A DNA stretch of 64,000 nt from Gemmatimonadota bacterium (GCA_003220795.1 QHTK01000063.1:1-64000), one strand, 5' to 3'. Positions 34,227 through 43,211 are shown, counted from the first letter of the stretch. Numbers and translations: made by a program. Notes: generated by a model from the sequence alone, not told the origin.

Positions 34227-34954
34227 GCACGGTCAAGATCCCGATGCCGCTGCGCGTGCCGGAGCTCGCTCCCTCGCTGGGGCGTGTGGTCGTGCCGCGG
34301 CGCGTGGCGGAACCGTGGGTGCCGATCGACGACATTCGGGAGACGCTGGCCACGCGCGTGCTCGAGCTCGCGGGGGAGGCGCGGGCCGCGGCGGCGGGCG
34401 AGGACCGTGAGCGGGTGCTCGATGCGGTGAGCCGCCGGGCGTGGCTCGCCGCGTGGGAGCAGGCGGTGCGACGCGTGGCGGACCGTGTGATCGAGGCGCT
34501 GGACGGGCGGATCGAGCGGGCCGCCCGCCGGGTGCGGATGCCGCACCGCCGGTGGCGCCGCCGGCTGTTGTCGACGCCCGAGAAGCGGGCGGTCACTGCG
34601 CGCCTGGCGACGGGCGGCGAGCCGTTCGTCGCCGCGCTGGACGCGCTCGATGCGGTCGCCGCCCGCGTGCGGGACGCGAGCGTGTTGGACAAAGCGGCGC
34701 ACGCCGAATGGCAGGAAGCGCTGCGGGGTGCCGCGCGCCGGCTCGAGGCAGCGTGGCTCGCCCTCGAGGCGGTGGCGGCTGAAGAGGAGCGGCGCTGGAA
34801 CCCCGAGATCGAAGCGCTGGAGCGCTGGCGGCCGTCGCTCTGGCCCGTGCTCGTTCTCTGGGCCCCGCTCGCCGCCGCGCTGGTATGGCTCGGACTGGTG
34901 CTCGGCGGCTACGTTCCCGCTCCGCTATGGCTCGCCGCGCGCCTCGGCTTCTAG
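34223..34954 (+). CDS. Uncharacterised protein with C-terminal membrane helix
   Basis: A 243-residue protein. Mostly Arg/Ala/Glu-rich helices (residues 30-205, for example RERVLDAVSRRAWLAAWEQAV), then a hydrophobic C-terminal segment at about 210-232 (LWPVLVLWAPLAAALVWLGL). This looks like a cytoplasmic helical domain held to the membrane by its tail. GTG start overlaps the CYTH stop (GTGA), and acpS follows 16 bases downstream. No homologous family recognised. Confidence 0.7.
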   Translation: MSTVKIPMPLRVPELAPSLGRVVVPRRVAEPWVPIDDIRETLATRVLELAGEARAAAAGEDRERVLDAVSRRAWLAAWEQAVRRVADRVIEALDGRIERAARRVRMPHRRWRRRLLSTPEKRAVTARLATGGEPFVAALDALDAVAARVRDASVLDKAAHAEWQEALRGAARRLEAAWLALEAVAAEEERRWNPEIEALERWRPSLWPVLVLWAPLAAALVWLGLVLGGYVPAPLWLAARLGF

Positions 34955-34970
34955 GACTGGCGCGCCGGTC

Positions 34971-35357
34971 GTGAGCGCCATCGGGGTCGGCGTGGACCTG
35001 GTGGAGGTCGCGCGGGTGAGTGCGATCTTGAACGACAAGGGCTCTCGGGTGCTCGAGCGGCTCCTAACGCCCGCCGAGCGGGCCTACTGCGAGAGCCGGC
35101 CCGACGTCGCCACGCATGTCGCGGTGCGGCTCGCCGCCAAGGAGGCCGTCTACAAGGCGCTCCAGGGGAGCCAGGCGGCGCGCGGCATTGGGTGGCGCGA
35201 CATCGAAGTCACGCGCGCGCCCGACGGACGACCGGATGTGAGTCTCAGCGGCAGTGCGACCGCACGCGCCCGCGAGTTGGGCGTGCAGCGGGTGCTGCTG
35301 TCGCTCACGCACACCCATCTGGCGGCCATCGCGATCGCCGTGCTCGAGCGTGACTAG
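34971..35357 (+). CDS. acpS: Holo-[acyl-carrier-protein] synthase
   Basis: A 128-residue 4'-phosphopantetheinyl transferase that activates acyl carrier protein for fatty-acid synthesis. Start motif IGVGVDLVEVARV holds the Mg-binding Asp, and RLAAKEAVYKAL the Glu and Lys of the active site; LSLTHTHLAAIAIAV ends the protein as in the family. Length is normal. GTG at 34971. Probably the last gene of the operon that starts at 30849. Confidence 0.92.
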   Translation: MSAIGVGVDLVEVARVSAILNDKGSRVLERLLTPAERAYCESRPDVATHVAVRLAAKEAVYKALQGSQAARGIGWRDIEVTRAPDGRPDVSLSGSATARARELGVQRVLLSLTHTHLAAIAIAVLERD

Positions 35358-35367
35358 GCGCACATCC

Positions 35368-35396
35368 TTGAATTCCCGATAAATTCACTCTAGTAT
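35368..35396 (+). promoter_or_regulatory. Sigma-70 promoter of the cytochrome c/FTR1 gene
   Basis: TTGAAT (35368-35373), 17-base spacer, TAGTAT (35391-35396). The predicted transcript start near 35403 lies upstream of a full signal-peptide coding stretch that has no ATG, GTG or TTG. Confidence 0.65.
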
Positions 35397-35475
35397 TTGT
35401 GGCCTCTCACTGAGAATCACTTTCATCCACCGTAAGCTATTTGTCGGCCTGCTGTTAGGCGCGTGCTCCGCGACC

Positions 35476-37506
35476 GTGTCCGCGGCGCAGGCGAGCGACT
35501 CGCTCACCGTATCGCGCCGCGTGGTCGCGGCGACGTCGCTCGCCGCCAAGGAGTATGCGGCGGGTGTGGCGCCGCACGGGGGTCGGGTCACCGCGGCCGC
35601 CGAAGTGGACGAAGCGCGCCAGTTCCTCGAGCAGGCGCGCCTCGACGCGGTCGGCCTGCCCGCCCAGGTCCGCGCCGTCGCCGACACGGAGCTCGCGCTG
35701 CTCCGGGCCATGGTGGTCCGTACCGCTCCGCCCGACTCCGTCGCGGCGCGAGCCAACGCCCTGGTGGGACGGATCGCCGCCGCGACGGGCGGGGCGCTCG
35801 ATCCGTTTCCGGCCCGGCCGCCGTCACTGGCCCGTGGAGCAGCGGTGTATCGCGATCAGTGCCTGGCCTGTCACGGTCAGGCCGGCCGCGGCGACGGCCC
35901 GAAGGCGAAACAGCTCGAGGGGCCGCCGCCCGCGAACCTCGCCGACCGACACCTGATGCGTGGCGTGTCGCCCGTCGACGTCTACCGCAAGATCACGATC
36001 GGAGTCGCCGGCACGGCCATGCCGCAGTTCGAGGAGACGCTCTCGCCCGAGGACCGCTGGGCGGTGGCGATCTACCTCGCGACGCTGCGTGCGGCAAACG
36101 GCGAGGAGCGCGAGGGCGAGGGCCTGTACGCCGCGTACTGCGCGTCATGCCACGGCGCCAACGGGGGCGGCGACGGGCCGCTCGCCGCGTCGCTCTCGGT
36201 GCGGCCGCCGGCGCTGCGCGACCTCGCGGCCCAAGCGCGCTTCAGCGACGACGAGCTCGTGGAGCTGATCCTGCGGGGACGTCCCGGCTCGCCGATGCCG
36301 GGGTTCGCGCGCGCGATCGACTCGGCGAGCGCGGAGAAGCTCGTCGCCTTCCTGCGCGTGCTCCCCACAGCCGAGCGGCAGCATTACGTCGCGTCGCCCG
36401 CCGCGGCGATCTTCGCGACCGTGCAAAGCCAGGTCGACTCGGCCGTGGCGCTCCGATCGAGCCAGCTCGCGTTCGACGCGTACATCACCTTCGAGCAGGT
36501 CGAGACGGAGGTCCGCGCCCGGAATTCGGCGCTCGCGAGCGACCTGGAAGACGCATTCGCCGCGCTGCGCGCCCGCGCCGCCGGCGGGGCGGGGCACGAA
36601 GAGCTGGACGCGATCCATGCGCGCCTGCTCTCGGGCCTCGAGCGCGCGGAGCGGCTGGTGGCGGATCGGGGCTCGGCCGCGAATCTGTTCATGGAGTCGT
36701 TCGTGTTGCTGTTGCGGGAAGGGTTCGAGGCGATCCTGCTCGTCGCCGCGCTGATGACCTTCCTGGCAAAAGCGGGGGCGGTCGAGCGCCGCCGCCACGT
36801 CGCCCAGGGCGCCTGGGCGGCCGTCGGAGCCAGCGTGATCACGGCCGTGGTGATCGAGCTGCTGTTCCAGATCACGCCGGGGGAGCGGGAAGCGCTCGAG
36901 GGCTTCACCATGCTCCTCGCGACCGCGGTGCTGTTTTATGTGAGCTACTGGTTGGTCTCGAAGATCGAAGCGGCCAAGTGGAGCGCCTTCGTCAAGAGTC
37001 GCATGGAGGAGGCGCTTTCGGCGGGCTCGGGGTGGGCGCTCGCCTCCGTGGCGTTTCTCGCGGTGTACCGTGAGGGCTTCGAGACGATCCTCTTCTACAA
37101 GGCGTTGCTCACCTCGGCCGGACTCGGGGGAGGTGGGGGCGGCACTACGGCGGTGCTGGGCGGCGTCTTCGTCGGAGCCGCCGCGCTCGTGCTGGTGTAC
37201 ATCGGTATCAACCGGTTCGGGCTGAAGGTCCCGCTCAAGCCCTTCTTCGCAATCACCAGCGCGATGCTCTATTACATGGCCTTCGTGTTCGCGGGGAAGG
37301 GGATCGCCGACCTGCAGGAGGCGGGGCTGGTGAAGACGACGGTCCTCGAATGGGCCCCGCGGATTCCGGTCCTGGGGATCTATCCCACGCTGCAGTCGCT
37401 CTCGCTGCAGTTCCTGCTCCTCGCGCTGCTGCTGGTCGCCATCGTGTGGCTGCAGCGGCAGCGTCTCACAGACGGGGGGGAGCGCCGCAGGCCGTCATTT
37501 CCCTGA
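35476..37506 (+). CDS. Dihaem cytochrome c/FTR1-family iron permease fusion
   Basis: At least 676 residues. The N-terminal periplasmic part has two c-type haem sites, CLACH (about residue 132) and CASCH (about 222), each followed by a MPxF/MPGF Met ligand region. The C-terminal half is an FTR1 permease with about seven helices and two REGFE motifs (REGFEAILL, REGFETILF) that bind iron. It probably couples Fe(II) oxidation to uptake. The GTG at 35476 falls inside a signal peptide whose start (RKLFVGLLLGACSATVSAAQA) is encoded upstream, so the real start is probably a rare codon such as CTG at 35410. Has its own promoter. Confidence 0.88.
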   Translation: MSAAQASDSLTVSRRVVAATSLAAKEYAAGVAPHGGRVTAAAEVDEARQFLEQARLDAVGLPAQVRAVADTELALLRAMVVRTAPPDSVAARANALVGRIAAATGGALDPFPARPPSLARGAAVYRDQCLACHGQAGRGDGPKAKQLEGPPPANLADRHLMRGVSPVDVYRKITIGVAGTAMPQFEETLSPEDRWAVAIYLATLRAANGEEREGEGLYAAYCASCHGANGGGDGPLAASLSVRPPALRDLAAQARFSDDELVELILRGRPGSPMPGFARAIDSASAEKLVAFLRVLPTAERQHYVASPAAAIFATVQSQVDSAVALRSSQLAFDAYITFEQVETEVRARNSALASDLEDAFAALRARAAGGAGHEELDAIHARLLSGLERAERLVADRGSAANLFMESFVLLLREGFEAILLVAALMTFLAKAGAVERRRHVAQGAWAAVGASVITAVVIELLFQITPGEREALEGFTMLLATAVLFYVSYWLVSKIEAAKWSAFVKSRMEEALSAGSGWALASVAFLAVYREGFETILFYKALLTSAGLGGGGGGTTAVLGGVFVGAAALVLVYIGINRFGLKVPLKPFFAITSAMLYYMAFVFAGKGIADLQEAGLVKTTVLEWAPRIPVLGIYPTLQSLSLQFLLLALLLVAIVWLQRQRLTDGGERRRPSFP

Positions 37507-37509
37507 GCG

Positions 37510-39147
37510 TCATTTCACCACGCCGGCGTCGTACGCCACCTTCCCCCCCACCATCGTCAGCACGCTCTCGGTCTGCGAGAGCTCCCCCAGCGGAACCGTA
37601 AAGATGTCCTGCGACAAGACGGCGAGGTCGGCCAGCATGCCGGGAGCGAGCGTACCCTTCTCCCGCTCGGCGAACTCCGCGTACGCCGAGCCGCGCGTGT
37701 AGGCGAGGACGGCCTGCTCTCGGGTGAGCGCCTCCCCCGGGTTCACGGGGTGGGTCACGGCGAGCATGATGTTCAGGTACGGGTTCATCGGACCGTCCGA
37801 GCCGAGGGCGATCCGGACTCCGGCGGTGAGGAGCGAGCGCAGCGGCTGCGCCACGCCCGCCCGCCCCGGCCCGTAGCGCCGCCGGATCAGGTCGAGGATC
37901 GTGAAGCGGGCGGGGTTCTGGACCACCACGACTCCGAGGCGGCGGGCCGACGGGACCAGGTCGGCCGTGAGGAAGTCACCGTGCTCGATCCGCGGCCGCA
38001 GCGCATGCCAGGTCGATTCCGGCGCGGCGGCGGACAGCAGGCCCAGCAGCACGGCGATGGCGCTGTCTCCCACGGCGTGCACCAGCAACTGCTCTCGCGC
38101 GGCGAGCGTCTCGCGAATGATCACGCCCAGCGTCTCGGGCGGGAAGTCGAGCTCGCCGTACCAGCCGGGCCGGTCGGCGTACGGGCGGCGCATCGCGACA
38201 CCACGCTCGACCGGGGTGCCGTCGAGGGTGTACGTGACCCCCGAAACGCCGAGCGGCCCGCCCGGGCGCGGACCGGCGGCGCGCGCGTCGGCGACGTCCC
38301 GGCCCCCGGCCCGGGTCATGGGAAAGCGGATGACGCGCCACCGGATCGGCACGTCCGCGTCGCGCAGCAGCGCCACGGCACGCGCCGTCGTGAGATTGTT
38401 ATTCATGTCCTGCACGGTGGTGATGCCGAAGCGCGCGGCCGCATCGGCATAGCGTAGCAGGTCGGCGCGGCTCGCGCTGTCGGGGACGCTGCTCGAGAGG
38501 CGCCGCCGCGCGTTCCACCACGCGTACTCCGTGAGGCGTCCGTCCAGCACCTCCGATCCCGGCACCCGTCCGTAGCGGCCGCCCGGCGGATCCGGCGTGT
38601 CGTGGCCGATCCCGAGCGTCCCGAGTGTCGCGCTGTTGAAGATCGCCGCGTGGCCCGACCAGCTCTCCAGCACCACGGGATGGTCGGGAACGACGCTGTC
38701 CAGAAAGAAGCGCTTGGCGCGGGGGTCGTCGAGCACGCGGTCGCCCACCGTCGCGAGCAGCCACGTCCCGCGGGGGCGAACGCGACTCGCTGCGGCGAGC
38801 CCGCGCACCACCTCGAGCAGACCGGCGTCTCCTGTGGCTGCCGCGAGCCGGATGCCGCGGAGCTCGGGCCCGGGATGCGCGTGCGCGTCGTTCAAGCCGG
38901 GGATGACGGTGCGACCGCCCAGGTCCAGTGTCCGCGTGCGCGGGCCGGCCAGACGGCGTACGGAGTCCGTGTTGCCGACGGCCACAATGCGGTCATGGCG
39001 CACCGCGAGCGCTTCGGCCCAGGGGCGGGCCGAGTCCGCCGTAAAGATTCGGCCGCCGGCGAGGATCAGGTCCGGCGGTCCCGCTTCCCCCCGCGCGCAG
39101 GCCGCGAGCGCCAGCGCCGCGAGAGCGACCGCCGGCCGCCGCCGCAT
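37510..39147 (-). CDS. Amidohydrolase lipoprotein (YtcJ-like)
   Basis: A 545-residue metal-dependent hydrolase of the amidohydrolase superfamily, YtcJ type. Signal peptide with lipobox ALAAC (Cys about 16). Metal sites: HAHPG in the N-terminal part, the carboxylate region, HAVGDSAI, IEHGDFLT and LGSDGPMNPY. Family members hydrolyse amides or formamides; the substrate is unknown. ATG overlaps the lgt stop (TGATG), so it is the last gene of the long superoperon. Being a lipoprotein next to lgt, which lipidates such proteins, may be chance. Confidence 0.87.
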   Translation of the reverse strand: MRRRPAVALAALALAACARGEAGPPDLILAGGRIFTADSARPWAEALAVRHDRIVAVGNTDSVRRLAGPRTRTLDLGGRTVIPGLNDAHAHPGPELRGIRLAAATGDAGLLEVVRGLAAASRVRPRGTWLLATVGDRVLDDPRAKRFFLDSVVPDHPVVLESWSGHAAIFNSATLGTLGIGHDTPDPPGGRYGRVPGSEVLDGRLTEYAWWNARRRLSSSVPDSASRADLLRYADAAARFGITTVQDMNNNLTTARAVALLRDADVPIRWRVIRFPMTRAGGRDVADARAAGPRPGGPLGVSGVTYTLDGTPVERGVAMRRPYADRPGWYGELDFPPETLGVIIRETLAAREQLLVHAVGDSAIAVLLGLLSAAAPESTWHALRPRIEHGDFLTADLVPSARRLGVVVVQNPARFTILDLIRRRYGPGRAGVAQPLRSLLTAGVRIALGSDGPMNPYLNIMLAVTHPVNPGEALTREQAVLAYTRGSAYAEFAEREKGTLAPGMLADLAVLSQDIFTVPLGELSQTESVLTMVGGKVAYDAGVVK

Positions 39148-39992
39148 CACGTGGGGGTGGGTTGCAGCTGGAGGGCCGGTGGTGTCGGCAGCGCGGCGGC
39201 GTCGGGCTGGCGCAGCCGCTGCATCAGGTAGATCCCGGCGACGACGAGCAGCACGCTCGTCGCCTGCGCCAGCGTGAAGGGGCCCAGCAGCCGGTCGTCC
39301 TTCGCTCGCACAAACTCCACCAGAAGCCGCTCGGCGCCCGCGAGCACGAGGTAGACGCCGAAGCGCCAACCGGTGCCGTGGCGGTGATCGCGCAGTCGCC
39401 ACAGCAGCCAGAACGCGAGCATCATCAGCGTGGTCTCGTACAGCTGCGTGGGATGCACGGCGACGATGTCGTTCGGGTTGGTTCCGGGCGGGAACACGAC
39501 GTGCAGTTGCTGCTGCATATCGGCGACGCGGGTAGACGGCAGTCCGTCCGGGAACCTCACGGCCCAGGGCAGGCTCGACGGGATGCCGTAGTCATCGTTA
39601 ATGAGGAAGCACCCCACCCGCCCGAGGGCATACCCCAGCGCCAGCGGGGCGGCGGTGAGCTCCATGGTCCAGCGCGCGGGGATGCGCTTGCGCCAGCCGT
39701 TCAACAGCACCGCCGCCACGCCGCCCAGAAACCCGCCGTACCACACGAAGCCGCCCCGGCTCAACAGGGCGTCCCACGTTCCCGTGAGCAGCACGTACCA
39801 GATCTTCGCTCCCACGATGCCGCCGACGACGGCCGCGAACACGATGTCCGCGGCGTAGTCTTCGTTCATCTTGCGGCGCCGCAGATCGACCTGGATCGCC
39901 CACCCCGCCATCAGGAACGCCACCATCATCATGAGCCCGTAGCCGGTGATGGTGAGGGGGCCGAGCATGAACTTCAACGGATAGATCGTCAT
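39147..39992 (-). CDS. lgt: Prolipoprotein diacylglyceryl transferase
   Basis: A 281-residue inner-membrane protein with seven hydrophobic segments that adds diacylglycerol to the lipobox Cys of prolipoproteins. Conserved parts: RGGFVWYGGFLGG, the Lgt signature ALGRVGCFLINDDYG with the essential Arg-Gly pair, HPTQLYE and the C-terminal region LAGAERLLVEFVRAKDD. The Lgt box shows the GCFLINDDYG form instead of the enterobacterial GNFINGE. The ATG overlaps the tsaD stop (ATGA), just after a G-rich tract. Confidence 0.92.
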   Translation of the reverse strand: MTIYPLKFMLGPLTITGYGLMMMVAFLMAGWAIQVDLRRRKMNEDYAADIVFAAVVGGIVGAKIWYVLLTGTWDALLSRGGFVWYGGFLGGVAAVLLNGWRKRIPARWTMELTAAPLALGYALGRVGCFLINDDYGIPSSLPWAVRFPDGLPSTRVADMQQQLHVVFPPGTNPNDIVAVHPTQLYETTLMMLAFWLLWRLRDHRHGTGWRFGVYLVLAGAERLLVEFVRAKDDRLLGPFTLAQATSVLLVVAGIYLMQRLRQPDAAALPTPPALQLQPTPT

Positions 39993-41095
39993 AGGCGTGG
40001 GCCGTGGGGGGGATGGGATGGGGGTGGGGGTGGGGGTGGGGGTGGGAGTGGGGCCGTCGGGCGGAGCGGCGCGACGGGCTCCAGGCCGGGCAGGGGCAGG
40101 TCGGCGCGCGCGTCCAGCGTCCAGTCACTCCGCTCGCCGAGACCGAGGCGGTACCAGCCGGCGCGCGCGATCATGGCGGCGTTGTCGGCGTTCAAGCGCG
40201 GGCTCGCAACGGCGACGCGGGCGAGCCCCGCCAGGCGCTCGGCGGCGCGGCCCGCGAGGGCCCGGCTGCAGGCGACGCCGCCGCCCACCACCGCGGTGTG
40301 GCGGCCCGTGGCGCGCACGGCGCGCTCCAACTTGGTGACGAGCACGTCGAGCACCGCGTCCTGGAACGCGCGCGCCAGATGCGGCCGGTCACGGTTCAGG
40401 TCGTCGCTCGCGCGCACGGCGTGGAGCACCGCCGTCTTCAGGCCCGAGAACGAGAACTCGAATCCGTCGTCCAGCATCGGGCGCGGGAACGTGAACCGCG
40501 CCGGGTCCCCGGCGGCGGCGAGGCGCTCGATCACCGGCCCACCGGGGTAGCCGAGCCCGAGCAGCGTCGCGACCTTGTCGAACGCTTCGCCGGCGGCGTC
40601 GTCCCGCGTCGACCCGAGCAGCCGGTAACTCCCCCACGCGGGCACGTCGAGGAGGAGGGTGTGGCCGCCCGAGACGAGCAGGGCGACGAACGGCGGCGCC
40701 AGGTCGGGATCCTCCACGGCGGGGGCGAAGAGGTGGCCCTCCATGTGATGCACGCCGATCAAGGCACGGTCGCCCGCGTACGCGAGCGCTTTGCCGTACA
40801 CGACGCCGACCAGCAGCGCGCCCACGAGGCCCGGTCCCTGCGTGACGGCGACCGCGTCGACGGCGCTCCAGCCGACACCCGCCTCCCCGAGGGCGCGCTC
40901 CACGACCGCGGGGAGGGCGGCGAGGTGCGCGCGGCTCGCCAGCTCGGGGACCACGCCGCCGAACACGCGGTGCACGTCCTGCGACAGAATGATGAGGCTC
41001 GCGAGCTCCGGCGCGCGTCCCGGCCGGTAGCCCACGAGCACCGCGGCCGAGGTCTCGTCGCAGGAGGTCTCGATCCCCAGGACGACGTCAGCCAC
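39989..41095 (-). CDS. tsaD: tRNA N6-adenosine threonylcarbamoyltransferase
   Basis: A 368-residue ASKHA-fold enzyme that completes t6A37 in tRNAs for ANN codons, with TsaB and TsaE. Start LGIETSCDETSAAV, metal-binding HHMEGH, then LLVSGGHTLL, AFDKVATLLGLGYPGGP, and VVGGGVACSRAL. The last 20 residues are a Pro-rich tail (PLPPPPPPPPPS) encoded by a (G5T)n tract on the other strand and absent from usual TsaD proteins. GTG start; overlaps ybbR by eight bases and lgt by four. Confidence 0.94.
   Translation of the reverse strand: MADVVLGIETSCDETSAAVLVGYRPGRAPELASLIILSQDVHRVFGGVVPELASRAHLAALPAVVERALGEAGVGWSAVDAVAVTQGPGLVGALLVGVVYGKALAYAGDRALIGVHHMEGHLFAPAVEDPDLAPPFVALLVSGGHTLLLDVPAWGSYRLLGSTRDDAAGEAFDKVATLLGLGYPGGPVIERLAAAGDPARFTFPRPMLDDGFEFSFSGLKTAVLHAVRASDDLNRDRPHLARAFQDAVLDVLVTKLERAVRATGRHTAVVGGGVACSRALAGRAAERLAGLARVAVASPRLNADNAAMIARAGWYRLGLGERSDWTLDARADLPLPGLEPVAPLRPTAPLPPPPPPPPPSHPPHGPRL
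40005..40053. repeat. G5T tandem repeat, potential G-quadruplex
   Basis: A run of GGGGGT units on the plus strand (template strand of tsaD) near the end of tsaD, 13 bases from the lgt start codon. At least five G-tracts of four or more can form an intrastrand G-quadruplex. It encodes the Pro-rich tail of TsaD. Confidence 0.75.
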
Positions 41096-42017
41096 GGCCG
41101 GTCTTCCGCTTGAGGGCGACGGAGTCGGGCACGGCCCGCGCGCGGATTCCCGGGGGCGCCGTCACGGTGAGGCGGGCGTAGCCGCCGGGCCCCGCCTTGC
41201 CGACGAGGTGCGCGACCACGCGCACGCTGTCTCTGGTGAGCGTGTTGACCTTCGACTCGGGGCCGCGCATCGTCACGGTCACCCGCTCGGGAGAGAGCAG
41301 GAACCCCGCGAACCCGGAGGCCGCGGTGGTAATCGGCACGGCGGGGATCGAGCGCTCGATGATCGCCGCCACTTCGCCCGCGACCCGCACCTCCTTGGGG
41401 GCGACGCGCAAGACGCCGAGCGGCGTGGTGTCGAGCGGCACCGTACGGAAAAACGGACCGTTGACGCTCGAGATCACGGTGGGCAGCGTCGTGATCGACT
41501 CGACGGCTGCGAGGCTCTTCTCCGGGCCCACGACCCGCGCCACGCTCGGCACGATGGAGAGGCCGCGCAGCACGTAGCCCGATTCCGCCTCGACGCGCAC
41601 CAGCGGAACGATCCGCACGTCCTTCTTCCCGACCGAGTCGAGCAGCACGTCGAGGTCGCGCGGCGCGATCTCCGCGACCTGCACATCCGTTCCCTTCGGG
41701 ATGCTGACGTCGGAGGGCTGCAGGTGGATGCTCCACACCGACCCGGAGAACGTATCGGGGATCGTCTTGCGGATCATGCGGGGGAACGAGCGCAGCTTCA
41801 GGATCTCGCTCCCCTTGCCGCTCAAGGTGACGGTCACGCCCACGGGTTGCTGCCGCACCGAGCGCCCGGGCGGCACGGTGACGGCGAGCCGGAGGGCGAA
41901 GCGTTGCGACAGAGGTTGCTGCGCGGCGACGGCGACGTACAGCATGACGGCGAAGAAGATCGCCGCGAGCTTGATCCCCCAGTTCCGGGTGAACAGCTGT
42001 CCGATGTTAACGGGCAT
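41088..42017 (-). CDS. YbbR-domain protein (CdaR-like)
   Basis: A 309-residue protein. N-terminal helix at about residues 13-33 (WGIKLAAIFFAVMLYVAVAA) anchors it with the rest outside. Three or more YbbR repeats follow (VTVTLSGKGSEILKL, PRDLDVLLDSVGKKDVRIVP, VTVTMRGPESKVNTL). In Firmicutes CdaR regulates the diadenylate cyclase CdaA; no cdaA is present here, and the neighbours are tlpA and tsaD, so function is unassigned. Confidence 0.78.
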   Translation of the reverse strand: MPVNIGQLFTRNWGIKLAAIFFAVMLYVAVAAQQPLSQRFALRLAVTVPPGRSVRQQPVGVTVTLSGKGSEILKLRSFPRMIRKTIPDTFSGSVWSIHLQPSDVSIPKGTDVQVAEIAPRDLDVLLDSVGKKDVRIVPLVRVEAESGYVLRGLSIVPSVARVVGPEKSLAAVESITTLPTVISSVNGPFFRTVPLDTTPLGVLRVAPKEVRVAGEVAAIIERSIPAVPITTAASGFAGFLLSPERVTVTMRGPESKVNTLTRDSVRVVAHLVGKAGPGGYARLTVTAPPGIRARAVPDSVALKRKTGRG

Positions 42018-42543
42018 CGATGAGCTTCCGGATGAGCAGCTCGTTCACCGGTCCGTCCCATTCCGCCGCGCCGATCACCTTCTTGATGATGACCCCGTCC
42101 CGGTCGATCACGAAGCTCTCGGGGACGCCGGTGGTCTGATAGATCTGCTGGATGCGGCCGCCCTTGTCCTGGAGGACGTCGAAGCCGAGCCCCAGCTCCC
42201 CCACGAACGCCATGACCGTGCTCGCGTCTCCGTCGTCGATGCTCACCGCGACGACCGCGAAGTCCGGCCCCGCGAGCTTCCCGTGCAGTCGCTCGAGCGA
42301 CGGCATCTCGACCCGGCACGGCGGGCACCAGGTGGCCCACACGTTGAGCAGGACGACCCTGCCGCGGTAGTCGGCGAGCGACGAAGGCCGTCCGCTGCGC
42401 AGGTTCACGGCGCGGAACGCGGGCGCCCGTGACCCTACGCCGACCAGGTCGAGCTGGGGCCAGATCTTCGCCGCCAGCGCCACGCCGAAGACCAAAGCCG
42501 ACGCGGCCCCGATCCCGATCGTCCACTGCCGCGTCTGCATCAT
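42007..42543 (-). CDS. TlpA-like membrane-anchored thiol-disulfide oxidoreductase
   Basis: A 178-residue thioredoxin-fold protein with an N-terminal membrane helix (residues 8-24) and the active site NVWATWCPPCRVEM (WCPPC). Sequence SIDDGDASTVMAFVGELGLGF is typical of AhpC-TSA/TlpA proteins. It reduces periplasmic disulfides, often for cytochrome c maturation; the window encodes c-type haem proteins that would need it. Overlaps rpe and ybbR; start at 42543 or the adjacent Met. Confidence 0.87.
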   Translation of the reverse strand: MMQTRQWTIGIGAASALVFGVALAAKIWPQLDLVGVGSRAPAFRAVNLRSGRPSSLADYRGRVVLLNVWATWCPPCRVEMPSLERLHGKLAGPDFAVVAVSIDDGDASTVMAFVGELGLGFDVLQDKGGRIQQIYQTTGVPESFVIDRDGVIIKKVIGAAEWDGPVNELLIRKLIDAR

Positions 42544-43211
42544 ACCGTCACCAGACAGCGGCGTCGCAGCTCCTGGACCTCGCGGGCCGGGTCGGCGCCC
42601 GTGAAGACCGCGTTGCCGGCCACGAACGTGTCGGCCCCCGCCGCGTGCGCCGCCGCGATCGTCTGCGGCGTGATGCCGCCATCCACTTCGAGAAACGCCC
42701 GGGAGCCGTGCGCCGCTAGTAGCTCGCGCGCGCGCCGAATCTTCTCATTCGACGCCGGGAGGTACCCCTGTCCGCCGAACCCCGGATTCACCGTCATGAC
42801 CAGCACCAGGTCCAGGTCCGCGATGACTTCTTCGGCGAGCGCGAGCGGTGTGCCGGGGTTGAGCGCGAGGCCGGCGAGCATCCCGCGGCCGCGCACCGCC
42901 GCGAGCTGGCGCTGGACGTGCAGCGTCGCTTCGGGGTGGAGCGTGAACACGGACGCGCCGGCCGCGGCGAACGCTTCGATGTAACGCTCCGGTTCCACGA
43001 CCATGAGATGCGCGTCGATCGGCCGGTCGGTGAGCTTGCGCAGCGCCTCGATCATGTTGGCGCCGAAGGTCAGGTTGGGGACGAAGCGGCCGTCCATCAC
43101 GTCCACGTGCAGCCAGTCGGCGCCCCCCGCCAGGACCTGCTCCACCTGCTCGGCGAGCCTGGTCAGGTCGGCGGCGAGCACGCTCGCCGCGATGCGGATG
43201 CCGTTCGTCAT
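42540..43211 (-). CDS. rpe: Ribulose-phosphate 3-epimerase
   Basis: A 223-residue TIM-barrel enzyme interconverting ribulose 5-phosphate and xylulose 5-phosphate (pentose phosphate pathway). Typical sequence: IAASVLAADLTRL, the metal site HVDVMDGRFVPNLTFG, IDAHLMVVEPERY, LNPGTP, VMTVNPGFGGQGY, and EVDGGIT. Length and motifs are standard. ATG overlaps the PASTA-protein stop (ATGA). Confidence 0.95.
   Translation of the reverse strand: MTNGIRIAASVLAADLTRLAEQVEQVLAGGADWLHVDVMDGRFVPNLTFGANMIEALRKLTDRPIDAHLMVVEPERYIEAFAAAGASVFTLHPEATLHVQRQLAAVRGRGMLAGLALNPGTPLALAEEVIADLDLVLVMTVNPGFGGQGYLPASNEKIRRARELLAAHGSRAFLEVDGGITPQTIAAAHAAGADTFVAGNAVFTGADPAREVQELRRRCLVTV

Noticed and set aside
34650..35357. 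A longer acpS protein starting at 34650
   Set aside because: The extra part overlaps the preceding gene as a shadow; AcpS family length and its N-terminal motif fix the start at GTG 34971.
35463..37073. 536-codon alternative frame over the cytochrome c/FTR1 gene
   Set aside because: No haem or REGFE motifs in that frame; Arg-rich shadow.
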